Positions 1 to 8,731 are shown, numbered from the stretch's first letter. The stretch: 64,000 nucleotides of DNA from Firmicutes bacterium UBA3553 (GCA_002381185.1 DFOA01000041.1:1-64000), one strand, 5' to 3'. The notes: a model not told the origin generated them from the letters alone. Program-made: numbers and translations.

Positions 1-125
1 TGAGCCGGTGGTCATGATTATGGTGGTTCCAAGTTTGTTATAAGAATCAATGTATTAAAGGTACATGTTATTTCATTAAATGCTCATACTAATAATACTA
101 GTTTAACATGAAGGAGAATAACACT

Positions 126-938
126 ATGCCAGAGCTTCCTGAAATGGAAACCTATAGAAAATTACTTAATGAAAAACTCACTGGAAAAACCATCACGGAT
201 ATTGAAATTAACAGGGAGAAATCAATTAATATATCAAGCTTAGAATTTGTTCAGGAAATAAAGGGAAAACAAATTATAAAAATAGATCGCCGGGCTAAAC
301 ATTTAATTTTTAGATTAAATTCTGGAAAAAACCTTCTGTTGCATTTAATGCTGGGTGGGTGGATGTATGTTGGAAGCGAACATGATAATCCTAATCGCAC
401 TAAACAAGTCATTCTATCCTTTAGTGATATGAAGCTCTATTTCATTGGTCTGCGATTAGGCTATCTGCATTTACTTGATGAGCAGGATTTGCAGCTGAAG
501 TTCTCTGGGTTAGGACCTGAGCCACTAGAAGCAATCTTTACCTTTAACCATTTTCAAGATATTTTACAGTCTAAACGGGGAAAATTAAAAATGACTCTCA
601 CAAATCAAAAGATTATCTCCGGTATTGGTAATTTATATTCGGATGAGATTTGCTTTGAGTCAAAGATCAAGCCCACTGTGACAGTAGATTCTCTTGATGA
701 AGATAGTATGTTGTCTGTTTATAATTCAATTCATACTGTTTTACAGAATGCTGTTTCTCTTGGCGGATATATGGATACCCCTTTGTTTCTGGGAGATCAA
801 CATACTGGAGGATATAATGATCATATCCTTGTTTATGATAGAGAAGGGGAGAAATGCAGACGATGTGGAGGAACTATTATTAAAATAGAGCTTAATTCTC
901 GTAAATGCTTCTATTGTCCTGATTGCCAGAAAGGTTAA
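126..938 (+). CDS. Fpg/Nei-family DNA glycosylase/AP lyase
   Basis: Bifunctional base-excision-repair glycosylase of the formamidopyrimidine glycosylase/endonuclease VIII family, which removes oxidised purines or pyrimidines and nicks the abasic site. The ATG at 126 is chosen because it gives MPELPE, placing the catalytic proline right after Met, and because AAGGAG at 111-116 sits just upstream; the ATG at 108 would bury that proline. The family lysine lies in RRAKHLIF, the ISGIGNLYSDEI helix-two-turn-helix motif is intact, and a C-terminal C4 zinc finger (CRRC...CPDC) follows VYDREG. The product is 270 residues, the usual family length. Substrate preference (Fpg-like or Nei-like) cannot be read from the sequence. 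It appears monocistronic and ends before a strong terminator. Confidence 0.93.
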   Translation: MPELPEMETYRKLLNEKLTGKTITDIEINREKSINISSLEFVQEIKGKQIIKIDRRAKHLIFRLNSGKNLLLHLMLGGWMYVGSEHDNPNRTKQVILSFSDMKLYFIGLRLGYLHLLDEQDLQLKFSGLGPEPLEAIFTFNHFQDILQSKRGKLKMTLTNQKIISGIGNLYSDEICFESKIKPTVTVDSLDEDSMLSVYNSIHTVLQNAVSLGGYMDTPLFLGDQHTGGYNDHILVYDREGEKCRRCGGTIIKIELNSRKCFYCPDCQKG

Positions 939-1011
939 TTAACTTTTAATAAATTCCAGGTTATTAAAATAACTCTAAAAAATAATAAAGAATTAGAATT
1001 AAAACATTATA

Positions 1012-1050
1012 AATAAGAAGCGAGGAATGTAAAAATCCTCGCTTCTTATT
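1012..1050 (+). terminator. Intrinsic terminator after the glycosylase gene
   Basis: A perfect 15-bp inverted repeat (1012-1026 pairs with 1036-1050) with a 9-nt loop. The descending arm ends in a T-rich stretch. It is nearly symmetric, so weak activity on the other strand is possible. Confidence 0.85.
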
Positions 1051-1103
1051 TATATATGTAAGCATAATAGGCGTTGCATTTTAAAATTACCGTTAAAATA
1101 TTA

Positions 1104-1132
1104 TTGCAAACATAAATATAGTATGATACAAT
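1104..1132 (+). promoter_or_regulatory. Sigma-A-type promoter of the GntR/frl operon
   Basis: TTGCAA at 1104-1109, a 17-bp spacer, then TACAAT at 1127-1132. The predicted transcription start is near 1139, immediately before the operator at 1143-1162. Confidence 0.65.
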
Positions 1133-1141
1133 TATGAAAAA

Positions 1142-1957
1142 GTGGTATATACCAGTATACCATATGAGAAAGAGTGTGATACTATTATAAATAAATCATA
1201 TATACCTCCGGTTTATATTCAAATAAGGGATGTTCTTGTGGAAAAAATAAATTCCGGAGAGTTTATAAGTGGCAGCCAGTTGCCATCAGAGAGAGAACTA
1301 AGTGAAACATATAATATTAGCAGAATGACTGCAAGGAATGCATTGACACAAATTGTGGATTCCGGGTATGCCTATAGGCTTAAAGGAAAAGGAACATTTG
1401 TAAGATTTCCTAAAATTGAGAGAGATTTTGTTAAACTCAGTGGTTTTTCTCAAATGTTGAAGTCAAAGGGAATTAAACCCAGCAACAAAATTGTTAAATC
1501 AGGGATTATTGAGGCTGATAAAAAAATAGCCTCACTGTTGGAAACAACAATTGGTACAAAGGTTTATGAGATTGTCCGTATCAGGTATGGAAATAATGTT
1601 GCGCTGGCATTAGAGTATTCTTATTTGCCTGTCAATTTGTTTGATAACTTGCTGCAATATGACTTTGAAAGGGATTCATTATACAAGGTTATAGAAGAAA
1701 ATTACAACTACAAACTAAAGTATTCTAAACAATGGATAAAAATAACTACTTTAAATAAGGGCGAATCTAAAATTTTAAGTGTGAAAGAGCATACGCCTGC
1801 ATTTCTTTTGGAATCCATATCATACGACATGGATGAGAAGGTTGTAGAATCTACATTATCATTAAATATTGGGGACAGAACAGCTTTTTATACTGAACTG
1901 TGGCCTAGTAATATTCAAATACATACAAACGATTCTGGCGAAGAATCAAGATTATAG
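1142..1957 (+). CDS. GntR-family (HutC/UTRA) transcriptional regulator, likely FrlR
   Basis: An N-terminal winged-helix GntR domain (pattern QLPSERELSETYNISRMTARNAL, a little before residue 80) is followed by a UTRA ligand-binding domain of about 150 residues. It sits 51 nt upstream of the transporter and frl genes in the same orientation, so it probably senses a phosphorylated Amadori sugar and represses its own operon, as FrlR does in other bacteria (inferred). The start is doubtful: the GTG at 1142 has no ribosome binding site and lies within the predicted operator and next to the predicted transcription start. Translation may begin at a non-ATG codon near 1185-1195, just before the conserved NKSYIPPVYIQI segment; no in-frame ATG is available there. 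Confidence 0.85.
   Translation: MVYTSIPYEKECDTIINKSYIPPVYIQIRDVLVEKINSGEFISGSQLPSERELSETYNISRMTARNALTQIVDSGYAYRLKGKGTFVRFPKIERDFVKLSGFSQMLKSKGIKPSNKIVKSGIIEADKKIASLLETTIGTKVYEIVRIRYGNNVALALEYSYLPVNLFDNLLQYDFERDSLYKVIEENYNYKLKYSKQWIKITTLNKGESKILSVKEHTPAFLLESISYDMDEKVVESTLSLNIGDRTAFYTELWPSNIQIHTNDSGEESRL
1143..1162 (+). promoter_or_regulatory. Putative GntR/HutC-type operator
   Basis: TGGTATATACCA at 1143-1154 is a perfect 12-bp palindrome, followed by a further ATACCA half-site at 1157-1162. HutC-subfamily regulators typically bind GT..TA..AC palindromes. Its position at the predicted transcription start fits autorepression by the adjacent regulator, relieved by an Amadori-sugar effector (inferred). 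Confidence 0.6.
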
Positions 1958-2008
1958 AATATTAATATTATAACTTCATAAGTGAGTGATTAATTTAAGA
2001 GGTGAAAG

Positions 2009-3106
2009 ATGACTGATTCAGCTGTAACTACAATAATGTCTGATTCTATTGTGTCTTTAATAGATGTAGAAAAGAGTTTCGGAAAAAACAAAGTTGTAAA
2101 GAAAATGAATGTTGAAATAAAAGAAGGGGAATTTCTGACGCTTCTTGGGCCTTCAGGATGTGGAAAAACCACTACATTGAGAATGATTGCGGGATTTGAA
2201 GAAACTTCTTCGGGAATTATCAAGGTTCAGGGAGAAAGTGTCGAAGACAAGGAGCCTTTTGAAAGAGATGTAAATACGGTCTTTCAAAACTATGCGCTTT
2301 TTCCTCACATGACTGTATTTGATAATATAGCTTATGGGCTTAAAATCAGAAAAAAACCAAAAGATGAAATAACAAAAAGAGTCAATGAAATGCTGGATCT
2401 CGTCCAGCTTAAAGAATATGAAAACAGGAAGCCTGATGCACTTTCCGGAGGACAGAAACAGAGAGTTGCAATTGCGAGAGCTCTTATAAATAATCCTAAA
2501 GTTTTGCTCCTTGATGAACCTCTTGGCGCTTTGGACCTCAAGCTCAGAAAACAGATGCAGGTAGAACTTAAAAGATTACAGAAGAAGCTTGGAATTACAT
2601 TTATTTATGTAACTCATGACCAGGAAGAGGCTCTTACAATGAGTGACAGAATAGCGGTAATGAATGAAGGTGTAATAGAGCAGCTTGCTGCACCAAGAGA
2701 GATTTATGACAGGCCGCTCACTAAATTTGTGGCGGGTTTTATTGGAGAATCTAATATTTTTGACGGTAAGGTCAAGGGCCTCTGTGATGGAATCTTGGAT
2801 GTTGAAACTTCAGCAGGCACCATGAAAGTGAAAGGTAATGGATTTGAAGCAGACGAAGATATCCATGTGTCCATAAGGCCGGAATATATAAAGGTAAGTT
2901 CTGACCCTGTAGAGGGATTTAATCTCAAGGGTACAGTTAAGGATTATATATATATGGGAACTGTAGTAAAAACATCTGTTGATTTAAAAGATAATACTGA
3001 AATAAAGTATACCCATTTTGAGAAAGACCAGGATTTTAAAGAAGGAGATACTGTAAATATATACTGGAATCCGGAAAGAGCCGTTGCCATTAAGGCTTCC
3101 AGGTAG
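2009..3106 (+). CDS. ABC transporter ATPase, PotA type (probable fructoselysine importer)
   Basis: ATP-hydrolysing subunit of a spermidine/putrescine-type (PotABCD-like) importer. Walker A GPSGCGKT is at residues 47-54, the LSGGQ signature at about 145, Walker B LLLDEP at about 167, and a C-terminal TOBE-like regulatory region occupies roughly 240-365. GAGGTG precedes the ATG at a good distance. The next genes encode two permeases and a lipoprotein receptor in canonical potABCD order. Because the same transcript continues into frlB, frlC and frlD, I infer that the substrate is fructoselysine or a related Amadori compound rather than a polyamine; the ATPase itself does not show the substrate. 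Confidence 0.93.
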   Translation: MTDSAVTTIMSDSIVSLIDVEKSFGKNKVVKKMNVEIKEGEFLTLLGPSGCGKTTTLRMIAGFEETSSGIIKVQGESVEDKEPFERDVNTVFQNYALFPHMTVFDNIAYGLKIRKKPKDEITKRVNEMLDLVQLKEYENRKPDALSGGQKQRVAIARALINNPKVLLLDEPLGALDLKLRKQMQVELKRLQKKLGITFIYVTHDQEEALTMSDRIAVMNEGVIEQLAAPREIYDRPLTKFVAGFIGESNIFDGKVKGLCDGILDVETSAGTMKVKGNGFEADEDIHVSIRPEYIKVSSDPVEGFNLKGTVKDYIYMGTVVKTSVDLKDNTEIKYTHFEKDQDFKEGDTVNIYWNPERAVAIKASR

Positions 3107-3107
3107 C

Positions 3108-3989
3108 ATGGTGGATAATATGAATAAAGAGAATAGTTTTAAGAGAAAAACACTGCCTGCCTTAGCTATGGCCGGACCGGTTTCACTATGGATGATTTTG
3201 TTTGTTACATTACCCATGCTGTATATTATCTACATAAGCTTTATGTCCAGGGGAGTATTTGGTGATGTTGTCTATAAATTTTCATGGGAAAGCTATAAAA
3301 CCTTATTGGACAGCACATATTTTAAGGTTATAGTAAAATCCATGAAGGCAGCATTAACAACTACTGTACTTTGTCTTCTTATAGGATATCCCTTTGCATA
3401 CTATATTGCAAAAAAACCAAAGGAAGTTGCATCAAGACTCATAATGCTTATTATGATTCCTTTTTGGACAAACTCTTTAATGAGACTTAACAGCTGGCTC
3501 CTTTTGTTTCAAACTAGCGGACCTGTAAATAATTTTCTTCAGAGTGCAGGATTTATAGATGCACCTATAAGTTTTGTATATACGGATGGTCTTGTAATGC
3601 TTGGTATGATTACAAACATGCTTCCATTTGCAGTACTTCCCATGTACAGCTCAATTGAAAAATTAAGCAAATCTCTTTTGGAAGCATCGTCAGACCTGGG
3701 GGCTTCAAGGAGTACAACATTTTTTCAAATAACACTTCCTCTTACTTTTCCCGGAATATTCTCGTCAATAATACTGGTATTTATACCTTCTCTGGGAATA
3801 TATACCGTAACGGATATGCTTGGCGGCGGAAAAGTTTTATATATAGGAAATATTATAAAAAATCAATTCGGAGCAATTAGAAACTGGCCTCTTGGCGCTG
3901 CTCTTTCCGTGCTGTTGATTGTTATTACGGGATTGCTTATTTTCATATACACCAGATTTTCAAAAATTGAAGATATGGAGGTGGTATAG
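3108..3989 (+). CDS. ABC transporter permease, PotB type
   Basis: Inner permease subunit of the importer, with about six hydrophobic segments and a cytoplasmic EAA-type loop (LEASSDLGASRSTTFFQITLP, interrupted here into family pattern EA...DLGA...F..I.LP) that contacts the ATPase. The ATG at 3108 lies directly after the ATPase stop codon; an ATG at 3120, preceded by GGTGG, is an alternative. An upstream TTG at 3084 would overlap the ATPase and has no support. It is translationally coupled to the next permease by a one-base overlap. The substrate is inferred from the operon only. Confidence 0.9.
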   Translation: MVDNMNKENSFKRKTLPALAMAGPVSLWMILFVTLPMLYIIYISFMSRGVFGDVVYKFSWESYKTLLDSTYFKVIVKSMKAALTTTVLCLLIGYPFAYYIAKKPKEVASRLIMLIMIPFWTNSLMRLNSWLLLFQTSGPVNNFLQSAGFIDAPISFVYTDGLVMLGMITNMLPFAVLPMYSSIEKLSKSLLEASSDLGASRSTTFFQITLPLTFPGIFSSIILVFIPSLGIYTVTDMLGGGKVLYIGNIIKNQFGAIRNWPLGAALSVLLIVITGLLIFIYTRFSKIEDMEVV

Positions 3990-4816
3990 TGAGTATTTCA
4001 AAAAAGCAAAAAAGAAAAAGAAGAGAAGAAATCATTGGAGCGGTTTATTCAATTATAATATATACCATACTGTATATTCCAGTGTTTGTAATGATGGTCT
4101 TTTCATTTAACAATCAAAGATACAACTATTTCTGGAACGGATTTACAACCCAGTGGTATTCAAAATTATTTTCTAACTCCGCTGTAATCGGAAGCCTTTG
4201 GTATTCAGTAGTAATCGCGGTATTATCAACTGTGATTTCTGTTACAATAGGCACTGTCGGAGCACTGGGATTAAAAAAATATGAATTCAGAGGAAAAAAA
4301 TTTATTAATAATATGCTTTATATTCCCATAATAGTTCCTGAAATTGTTATGGCAGTTGCACTTCTTATTATTTTTATGAAAATAGGACTTGCTCTTGGAA
4401 TGGGGACCATATTAATAGGTCACTGCACTTTCTGTATACCTTATGCGGTAGTTACCATAAAGGGACGTATAAGCGGCGATGGTTACAGTCTTGAAGAGGC
4501 ATCCATGGATCTTGGTGCCAACAGAATTCAGACATTTATAAATGTTACTCTCCCAAGTATCATGCCGGGAGTAATGAGTGCGGCTTTTCTGTCATTTACT
4601 CTTTCAATAGATGATGTTGTAATGAGTAATATGCTTGCAGGTGCAAAAAATTCAACACTGCCGGTTTTAATTCTTTCAATGAACAAGTCGGGGATTACAC
4701 CTGATGTTAATGCACTCACAACAATCATGATTCTAGTCATAGCAATAGCAATGATTTTGAATAATACAATTAAAAATACGTTGAAAAAACGTGCCAAAAT
4801 GGAGGAAGGTATATGA
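3989..4816 (+). CDS. ABC transporter permease, PotC type
   Basis: Second permease of the importer, 275 residues, with a basic N-terminus (KKQKRKRREE), six predicted membrane spans and an EAA loop containing EEASMDLGANRIQTF. The start is a GTG at 3989 that shares a base with the upstream stop, with GGAGGTGG nearby. The 3' end overlaps the receptor gene by four bases (ATGA), so the transporter genes are tightly coupled. PotC-type permeases pair with PotB-type ones as a heterodimer. Confidence 0.9.
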   Translation: MSISKKQKRKRREEIIGAVYSIIIYTILYIPVFVMMVFSFNNQRYNYFWNGFTTQWYSKLFSNSAVIGSLWYSVVIAVLSTVISVTIGTVGALGLKKYEFRGKKFINNMLYIPIIVPEIVMAVALLIIFMKIGLALGMGTILIGHCTFCIPYAVVTIKGRISGDGYSLEEASMDLGANRIQTFINVTLPSIMPGVMSAAFLSFTLSIDDVVMSNMLAGAKNSTLPVLILSMNKSGITPDVNALTTIMILVIAIAMILNNTIKNTLKKRAKMEEGI

Positions 4817-5877
4817 AAAAATTAATTTCTGTGTTGTTAACCATTTTTATAATCATGGGACTTTTTACAGGCTGTGGAGGAACTAACACTGGTTCCAGTG
4901 TTGAAAGCGGCAAGGCATCCCCTAGTACAGAGCTCAATATTTATATGTGGCAGCAATACATATCTGATGATTTAATCGCTAAATTTGAGAAAGAAAACAA
5001 CGCAAAAGTAAATCTGTCATACATGAGTGATAATGCAGATGCGATTACAAAGCTTACAGCTGGAGGAGGACAGGAGTATGACCTTATAATGACATGTGAT
5101 GCTTATATGGAATCTCTTGTAGAAGGCGGATATATCGAGAAGATAAACTTTGGAAATGTGCCAAATGCATCAAACATTAATGAAGCGTATTGGACAGCAA
5201 AAGAATACTGCGTACCATATCTTATGAACTATATTTATATAGTTTATAATAAAGATACATGCCCGGTTGAAATCAAAAGCTACAACGATTTGATAAACCC
5301 TGCATTAAAAGGAAAGATAGCCACAATAGACGGAGCCAGAAATCTGTTTCCAATAGCACTGGTTGCTCTCGGATATGATCCTAACTCAACTAATAAAGAT
5401 GAAATAGCTGAAGCTTATGAATGGCTTGTAAAATACAATGAGAATGTTGTAGCATATGGAAATGCTGAACAAAATCTCACCAACGGAACTGCATCTGTTG
5501 CATTTACATATGATGGAAATGCTTCATGGGCTATGGCTGAGCTTGGAGAAAAAAATAATCTTGTGATAGCTGATTTTGAAAAAGACCCTGTACAGCTTGG
5601 TTTTGACCTTTATGTAATACCTAAAGGAGCCAAACATATAGATCTTGCTGAAAAGTTTTTAAATTACATTACTGATCCTCAGGTTATGGCTGCAAACCTT
5701 GAAGAATATCCATATTCATGCCCAAATGATGCAGCAGTTGAAGCGGCTTCTGATGCATATAAAAATGACCCTGCAAGAGAATTTGATTACAAGGAAAATG
5801 TGTTTTTCCAAAAAGATGTTGGGGATGCAATTACAATATACAATGATTATTATCAGAAATTAAAGGTTGGAGAATAG
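4813..5877 (+). CDS. Lipoprotein solute receptor, PotD type
   Basis: Extracellular substrate-binding lipoprotein of the importer. It has a hydrophobic signal with lipobox LFTGC (Cys21), a Ser/Gly linker, then a PotD/PotF-type fold beginning ELNIYMWQQYISDDL. GGAGGAAGG precedes the ATG. In known polyamine receptors conserved acidic and aromatic residues bind the amines; the lysine epsilon-amine and aminium of an Amadori compound would be a reasonable related ligand, but this is inference from the following frl genes. A genuine polyamine receptor recruited into the operon remains an alternative. Confidence 0.9.
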   Translation: MKKLISVLLTIFIIMGLFTGCGGTNTGSSVESGKASPSTELNIYMWQQYISDDLIAKFEKENNAKVNLSYMSDNADAITKLTAGGGQEYDLIMTCDAYMESLVEGGYIEKINFGNVPNASNINEAYWTAKEYCVPYLMNYIYIVYNKDTCPVEIKSYNDLINPALKGKIATIDGARNLFPIALVALGYDPNSTNKDEIAEAYEWLVKYNENVVAYGNAEQNLTNGTASVAFTYDGNASWAMAELGEKNNLVIADFEKDPVQLGFDLYVIPKGAKHIDLAEKFLNYITDPQVMAANLEEYPYSCPNDAAVEAASDAYKNDPAREFDYKENVFFQKDVGDAITIYNDYYQKLKVGE

Positions 5878-5898
5878 AAATAACCAGGAGAACAAATA

Positions 5899-6894
5899 AT
5901 GCTAAAATTTGATGAACAGAAACAGTTGGACAGCGTAAATGGAGCATTAGCTCTTAGAGGTGAAATAGAGTCTGTTGTAGACGAAATATGCAAAAAAGGA
6001 TATAAAAACATCTGCTGGCTTGGTATAGGTGGAACATATGCATCCTGTCTGCAGGCTGAAGTGCATATGAAGGAAAGATCAGCAATAAATTTTTATGTTG
6101 AAAATGCGGCAGAATATATACTTACCGGAAACAAAAGAGTGGGAGAAGGCACAATAGTTGTGATATCTTCTGTTACAGGAAGCACAGCAGAAATGGTTGA
6201 CGGAGTAAAAAAGGCTCAGGATGCCGGAGCCAAGGTAATTGGCTTTGTTGATTATCCCGACACAAAACTGGCTAAAATGGTAGATTATCTTATTTCATAT
6301 CCCAAAAATGAGCAGCTTAAATTTTTTATGACAGCTGACAGATTTATGTATAATGCAGGAGAATTTGATGAGTACCATGAGCTTTATGCCGAGCTTGACG
6401 AGCATCTTGCCCGTGCACTTGTAGAAGTTGAGAAATCAGCTGACGAGCTTGGTGAGAGCATAGCAAGGAAGCACATGAATGACAGCATACATTATTTTGT
6501 TGGAGCAGGAAATCAGTATGGAGCCACATACTCCTACGCAATGTGCTACTGGGAAGAGCAGCACTGGATAAGGACAAAGTCCATTCACAGTGCGGAATTT
6601 TTCCACGGTATGTTTGAAATTGTAGACAGAGATACAGCTGTTACAGTATTCGTTGGAGAAGATTCTCAAAGAGCACTCAGTGAAAGGGTTGCAAGATTCT
6701 TACCAAGAATATGTGCAAACTATAATATAATTGATACAAGGGATTATGAATTGAACGGAATTAGTGAAAAATTCAGGGGTCATCTTTCTCATCTTTTAAT
6801 GAGAGTAATAACTTCAAGAATAGACGTTCACTTAGAAAAATTAAACTGTCACCCTATGGAAATAAGGAGATATTACAGACAGCTTGATTATTAA
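5899..6894 (+). CDS. frlB: Fructoselysine-6-phosphate deglycase-like SIS protein (FrlB)
   Basis: A two-SIS-domain protein of 331 residues, related to the isomerase half of glucosamine-6-phosphate synthase. The family converts fructoselysine 6-phosphate to lysine and glucose 6-phosphate in the cytoplasm. Visible marks are the first SIS phosphate loop (WLGIGGTYASCL, SSVTGSTAEM), the HSAEFFHGMFEIVD segment matching the FrlB ESGEFRHGPLEIVE type motif, and a C-terminal RRYYRQLDY ending like known FrlB proteins. Other Amadori deglycases (for glucoselysine or fructosyl-amino acids) share this fold, so the exact amino-acid moiety is uncertain, although frlC and frlD alongside favour fructoselysine. 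Confidence 0.85.
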   Translation: MLKFDEQKQLDSVNGALALRGEIESVVDEICKKGYKNICWLGIGGTYASCLQAEVHMKERSAINFYVENAAEYILTGNKRVGEGTIVVISSVTGSTAEMVDGVKKAQDAGAKVIGFVDYPDTKLAKMVDYLISYPKNEQLKFFMTADRFMYNAGEFDEYHELYAELDEHLARALVEVEKSADELGESIARKHMNDSIHYFVGAGNQYGATYSYAMCYWEEQHWIRTKSIHSAEFFHGMFEIVDRDTAVTVFVGEDSQRALSERVARFLPRICANYNIIDTRDYELNGISEKFRGHLSHLLMRVITSRIDVHLEKLNCHPMEIRRYYRQLDY

Positions 6895-6916
6895 TTGTTG
6901 TACGCATGTAAAGGAT

Positions 6917-6951
6917 GGGCTGCTTCTTGATTTTGAAGCAGTCTGTTTTTT
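6917..6951 (+). terminator. Hairpin with T-tract between frlB and frlC
   Basis: CTGCTTC (6920-6926) pairs with GAAGCAG (6935-6941), extended by flanking G-T and G-C pairs, and is followed by TGTTTTTT. It looks like an intrinsic terminator placed inside the operon, so it could lower expression of frlC and frlD relative to transporter and frlB, or protect the 3' end of the upstream transcript. Confidence 0.7.
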
Positions 6952-6972
6952 ACAGTCGAGAAAGGAGACTTT

Positions 6973-7794
6973 ATGAAAATTGGAATGTTTACATCAGGAT
7001 ATCAGCGCAATGACATTGAGGATATTTTCAGAGATGCCAAAAGATTTGGATATGATTATATTGAGCTATGGGGTGGGCGACCTCATGCATATGCATATGA
7101 TTTAAAGAGAGGGCAAATAGACAGGTTTTTGAACCTAAGAGACAAATATGAAATTCCCATAAAGGTGTACACACCGGAGCACAACGCATATCCGTATAAT
7201 TATATGATTGGTGATGAATACCAAAGAAAAGAATCAATAGAATATCTCAAAACTGCAATTGAAATGGGAAAGGCTCTCGGTGCGGATTATACAGTAATAT
7301 CAGCCGGCCATGCTGGGTATGGAGCTGCCAGGAAAGAAATATGGGAAAGATTATGCAAAAGCATAAGAGAGCTTGTTGATTATGCACAAGAAAAAGAGCA
7401 TATGCTTCTTATTGAAGCTCTTACTCCATATGAATCAAATGCATGTACATCAGCCAATGATCTTTGTGATATAATTGAATACATTGACTCGCCATATTTT
7501 GGGGCAATGTGTGATATTGTTCCTCCTTTTGTGCAGCATGAGACTATAATGAGTTATTTCGAGAAGCTAGGGGATAAACTTAAGCATCTTCACATAATAG
7601 ACAGCGATGGGAACAGCGATACTCATCTGATGCCCGGAGACGGGAGTATCCCTCTTAAGGAGCTTATGGAAGAAATCTGCGATTATGGGTATAATGAAGG
7701 TGCAACTATAGAGCTTGTTACAGCATACATCAATGAACCATCCCTCTATGCAAAACGGGCAATAGACAGATTTAAGAAAATAACAGAACGTTGA
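6973..7794 (+). CDS. frlC: Fructoselysine 3-epimerase (FrlC)
   Basis: A TIM-barrel sugar phosphate isomerase/epimerase-type enzyme of 273 residues that interconverts psicoselysine and fructoselysine, widening the range of Amadori compounds that can be used. The match to the E. coli FrlC pattern as I remember it is close along its length: MKxGMFTxGxQR at the start, IELWGGRPHAYA, YTPExNxYPYN, ISAxHAGY, EALTPYESN, and MSYFxKLGDKLxHLHIxDSDGxSDTH. The metal-binding Glu/Asp/His positions of the family lie in these motifs. GAAAGGAG precedes the ATG. Confidence 0.92.
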   Translation: MKIGMFTSGYQRNDIEDIFRDAKRFGYDYIELWGGRPHAYAYDLKRGQIDRFLNLRDKYEIPIKVYTPEHNAYPYNYMIGDEYQRKESIEYLKTAIEMGKALGADYTVISAGHAGYGAARKEIWERLCKSIRELVDYAQEKEHMLLIEALTPYESNACTSANDLCDIIEYIDSPYFGAMCDIVPPFVQHETIMSYFEKLGDKLKHLHIIDSDGNSDTHLMPGDGSIPLKELMEEICDYGYNEGATIELVTAYINEPSLYAKRAIDRFKKITER

Positions 7795-7801
7795 GGATAT
7801 T

Positions 7802-8599
7802 ATGGAAAAGAAAATAAGAATAGCTGCGGTTGGGGACAACTGCATGGATGTTTATGACAGTACTGGCGAGGCTTTTCCCGGCGGAAACCCCGTTAATGTA
7901 GCGGTATATGTCAAAAGGATGAACGGAGATTCATCATATACAGGTGTTGTAGGTACTGATGATTATGGAAAAATTATGATTGAAGCCCTAAAAGAAAAAG
8001 GGGTAGATATATCACATGTAAAAATACTGGAAGGCAAGACTGCAGTTACGCACGTTGAACTTAAAAATGGTGACAGGATTTTAGGAGATTATGAAGAAGG
8101 TGTTATGGCAGATTTTAAGCTGAGCGAAGATGATATAGATTTCTTATGCGGCCATGATCTTGTTGTAACCGGAATCTGGGGAATGATAGAATCAGAATTA
8201 CATAAAATTAAAGAAAGAGGCGTGCCTATAGCATTTGATTTTGCAGATAAGCTTGATCATGAGATAACACACAAGGCTATACCATATGTAGACTACGCAT
8301 TTTTTTCCTGTGAAAGCAAAAGCGACGTAGAATTGCATGAATTTATGAAATACATCAAATCCAAAGGTCCAAGCGTGGTAGTTGTTACCAGAGGGGAAAA
8401 AGGCAGTATTGCTTATGATGGCAATGAATTCACTAAATTTGGTATAATAAAGTGCGAAGTAATAGATAGCATGGGAGCCGGAGACAGTTATATAGCGGGA
8501 TTTCTTATGGGCATAATTGAAGGAAAATCAATTGTAGAGTGTATGGAAAAGGGCGCATTAAGCAGCAGCAAGACAATAGGGTATTATGGTGCTTGGTAA
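7802..8599 (+). CDS. frlD: Fructoselysine 6-kinase (FrlD)
   Basis: PfkB-family carbohydrate kinase, 265 residues, that phosphorylates fructoselysine with ATP to make the FrlB substrate. Family marks are GDNCMDVY at the N-terminus, FPGGNPVNVAVY (sugar binding), GDYEEGVMADF, and the C-terminal PfkB signature DSMGAGDSYIAGFLMG with the catalytic aspartate. It ends KTIGYYGAW, matching the end of known FrlD proteins. It starts seven bases after frlC stops and is the last recognisable gene of the operon, so kinase, deglycase and epimerase are all present with an importer. Confidence 0.92.
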   Translation: MEKKIRIAAVGDNCMDVYDSTGEAFPGGNPVNVAVYVKRMNGDSSYTGVVGTDDYGKIMIEALKEKGVDISHVKILEGKTAVTHVELKNGDRILGDYEEGVMADFKLSEDDIDFLCGHDLVVTGIWGMIESELHKIKERGVPIAFDFADKLDHEITHKAIPYVDYAFFSCESKSDVELHEFMKYIKSKGPSVVVVTRGEKGSIAYDGNEFTKFGIIKCEVIDSMGAGDSYIAGFLMGIIEGKSIVECMEKGALSSSKTIGYYGAW

Positions 8600-8611
8600 A
8601 ATCCGCATAAA

Positions 8612-8719
8612 AGAAGAGCTTGGATTATATGGAATATTGAATATTCTGATTTTGATAAATTAACATCTGCCATATTTAATGAATTAGGAATAAAAATGAG
8701 ATGGGAGCCTCAATACTGA
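8612..8719 (+). pseudogene. Possible short gene remnant after frlD
   Basis: A 35-codon open stretch between stop codons (8609-8611 and 8717-8719) with a protein-like composition, including WNIEYSDFDKLTSAIFNEL and ending MRWEPQY. It has no ATG start or ribosome binding site at its beginning. It may be the 3' remnant of a lost gene or simply chance. I do not recognise a family. Confidence 0.2.
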
Positions 8720-8731
8720 TGGAACATGCAT

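Noticed and set aside
1..43. Open frame reaching in from the left edge, ending at a TAA at 41-43
   Set aside because: Only 13 codons are visible and they match nothing I can name, so a partial gene cannot be supported.
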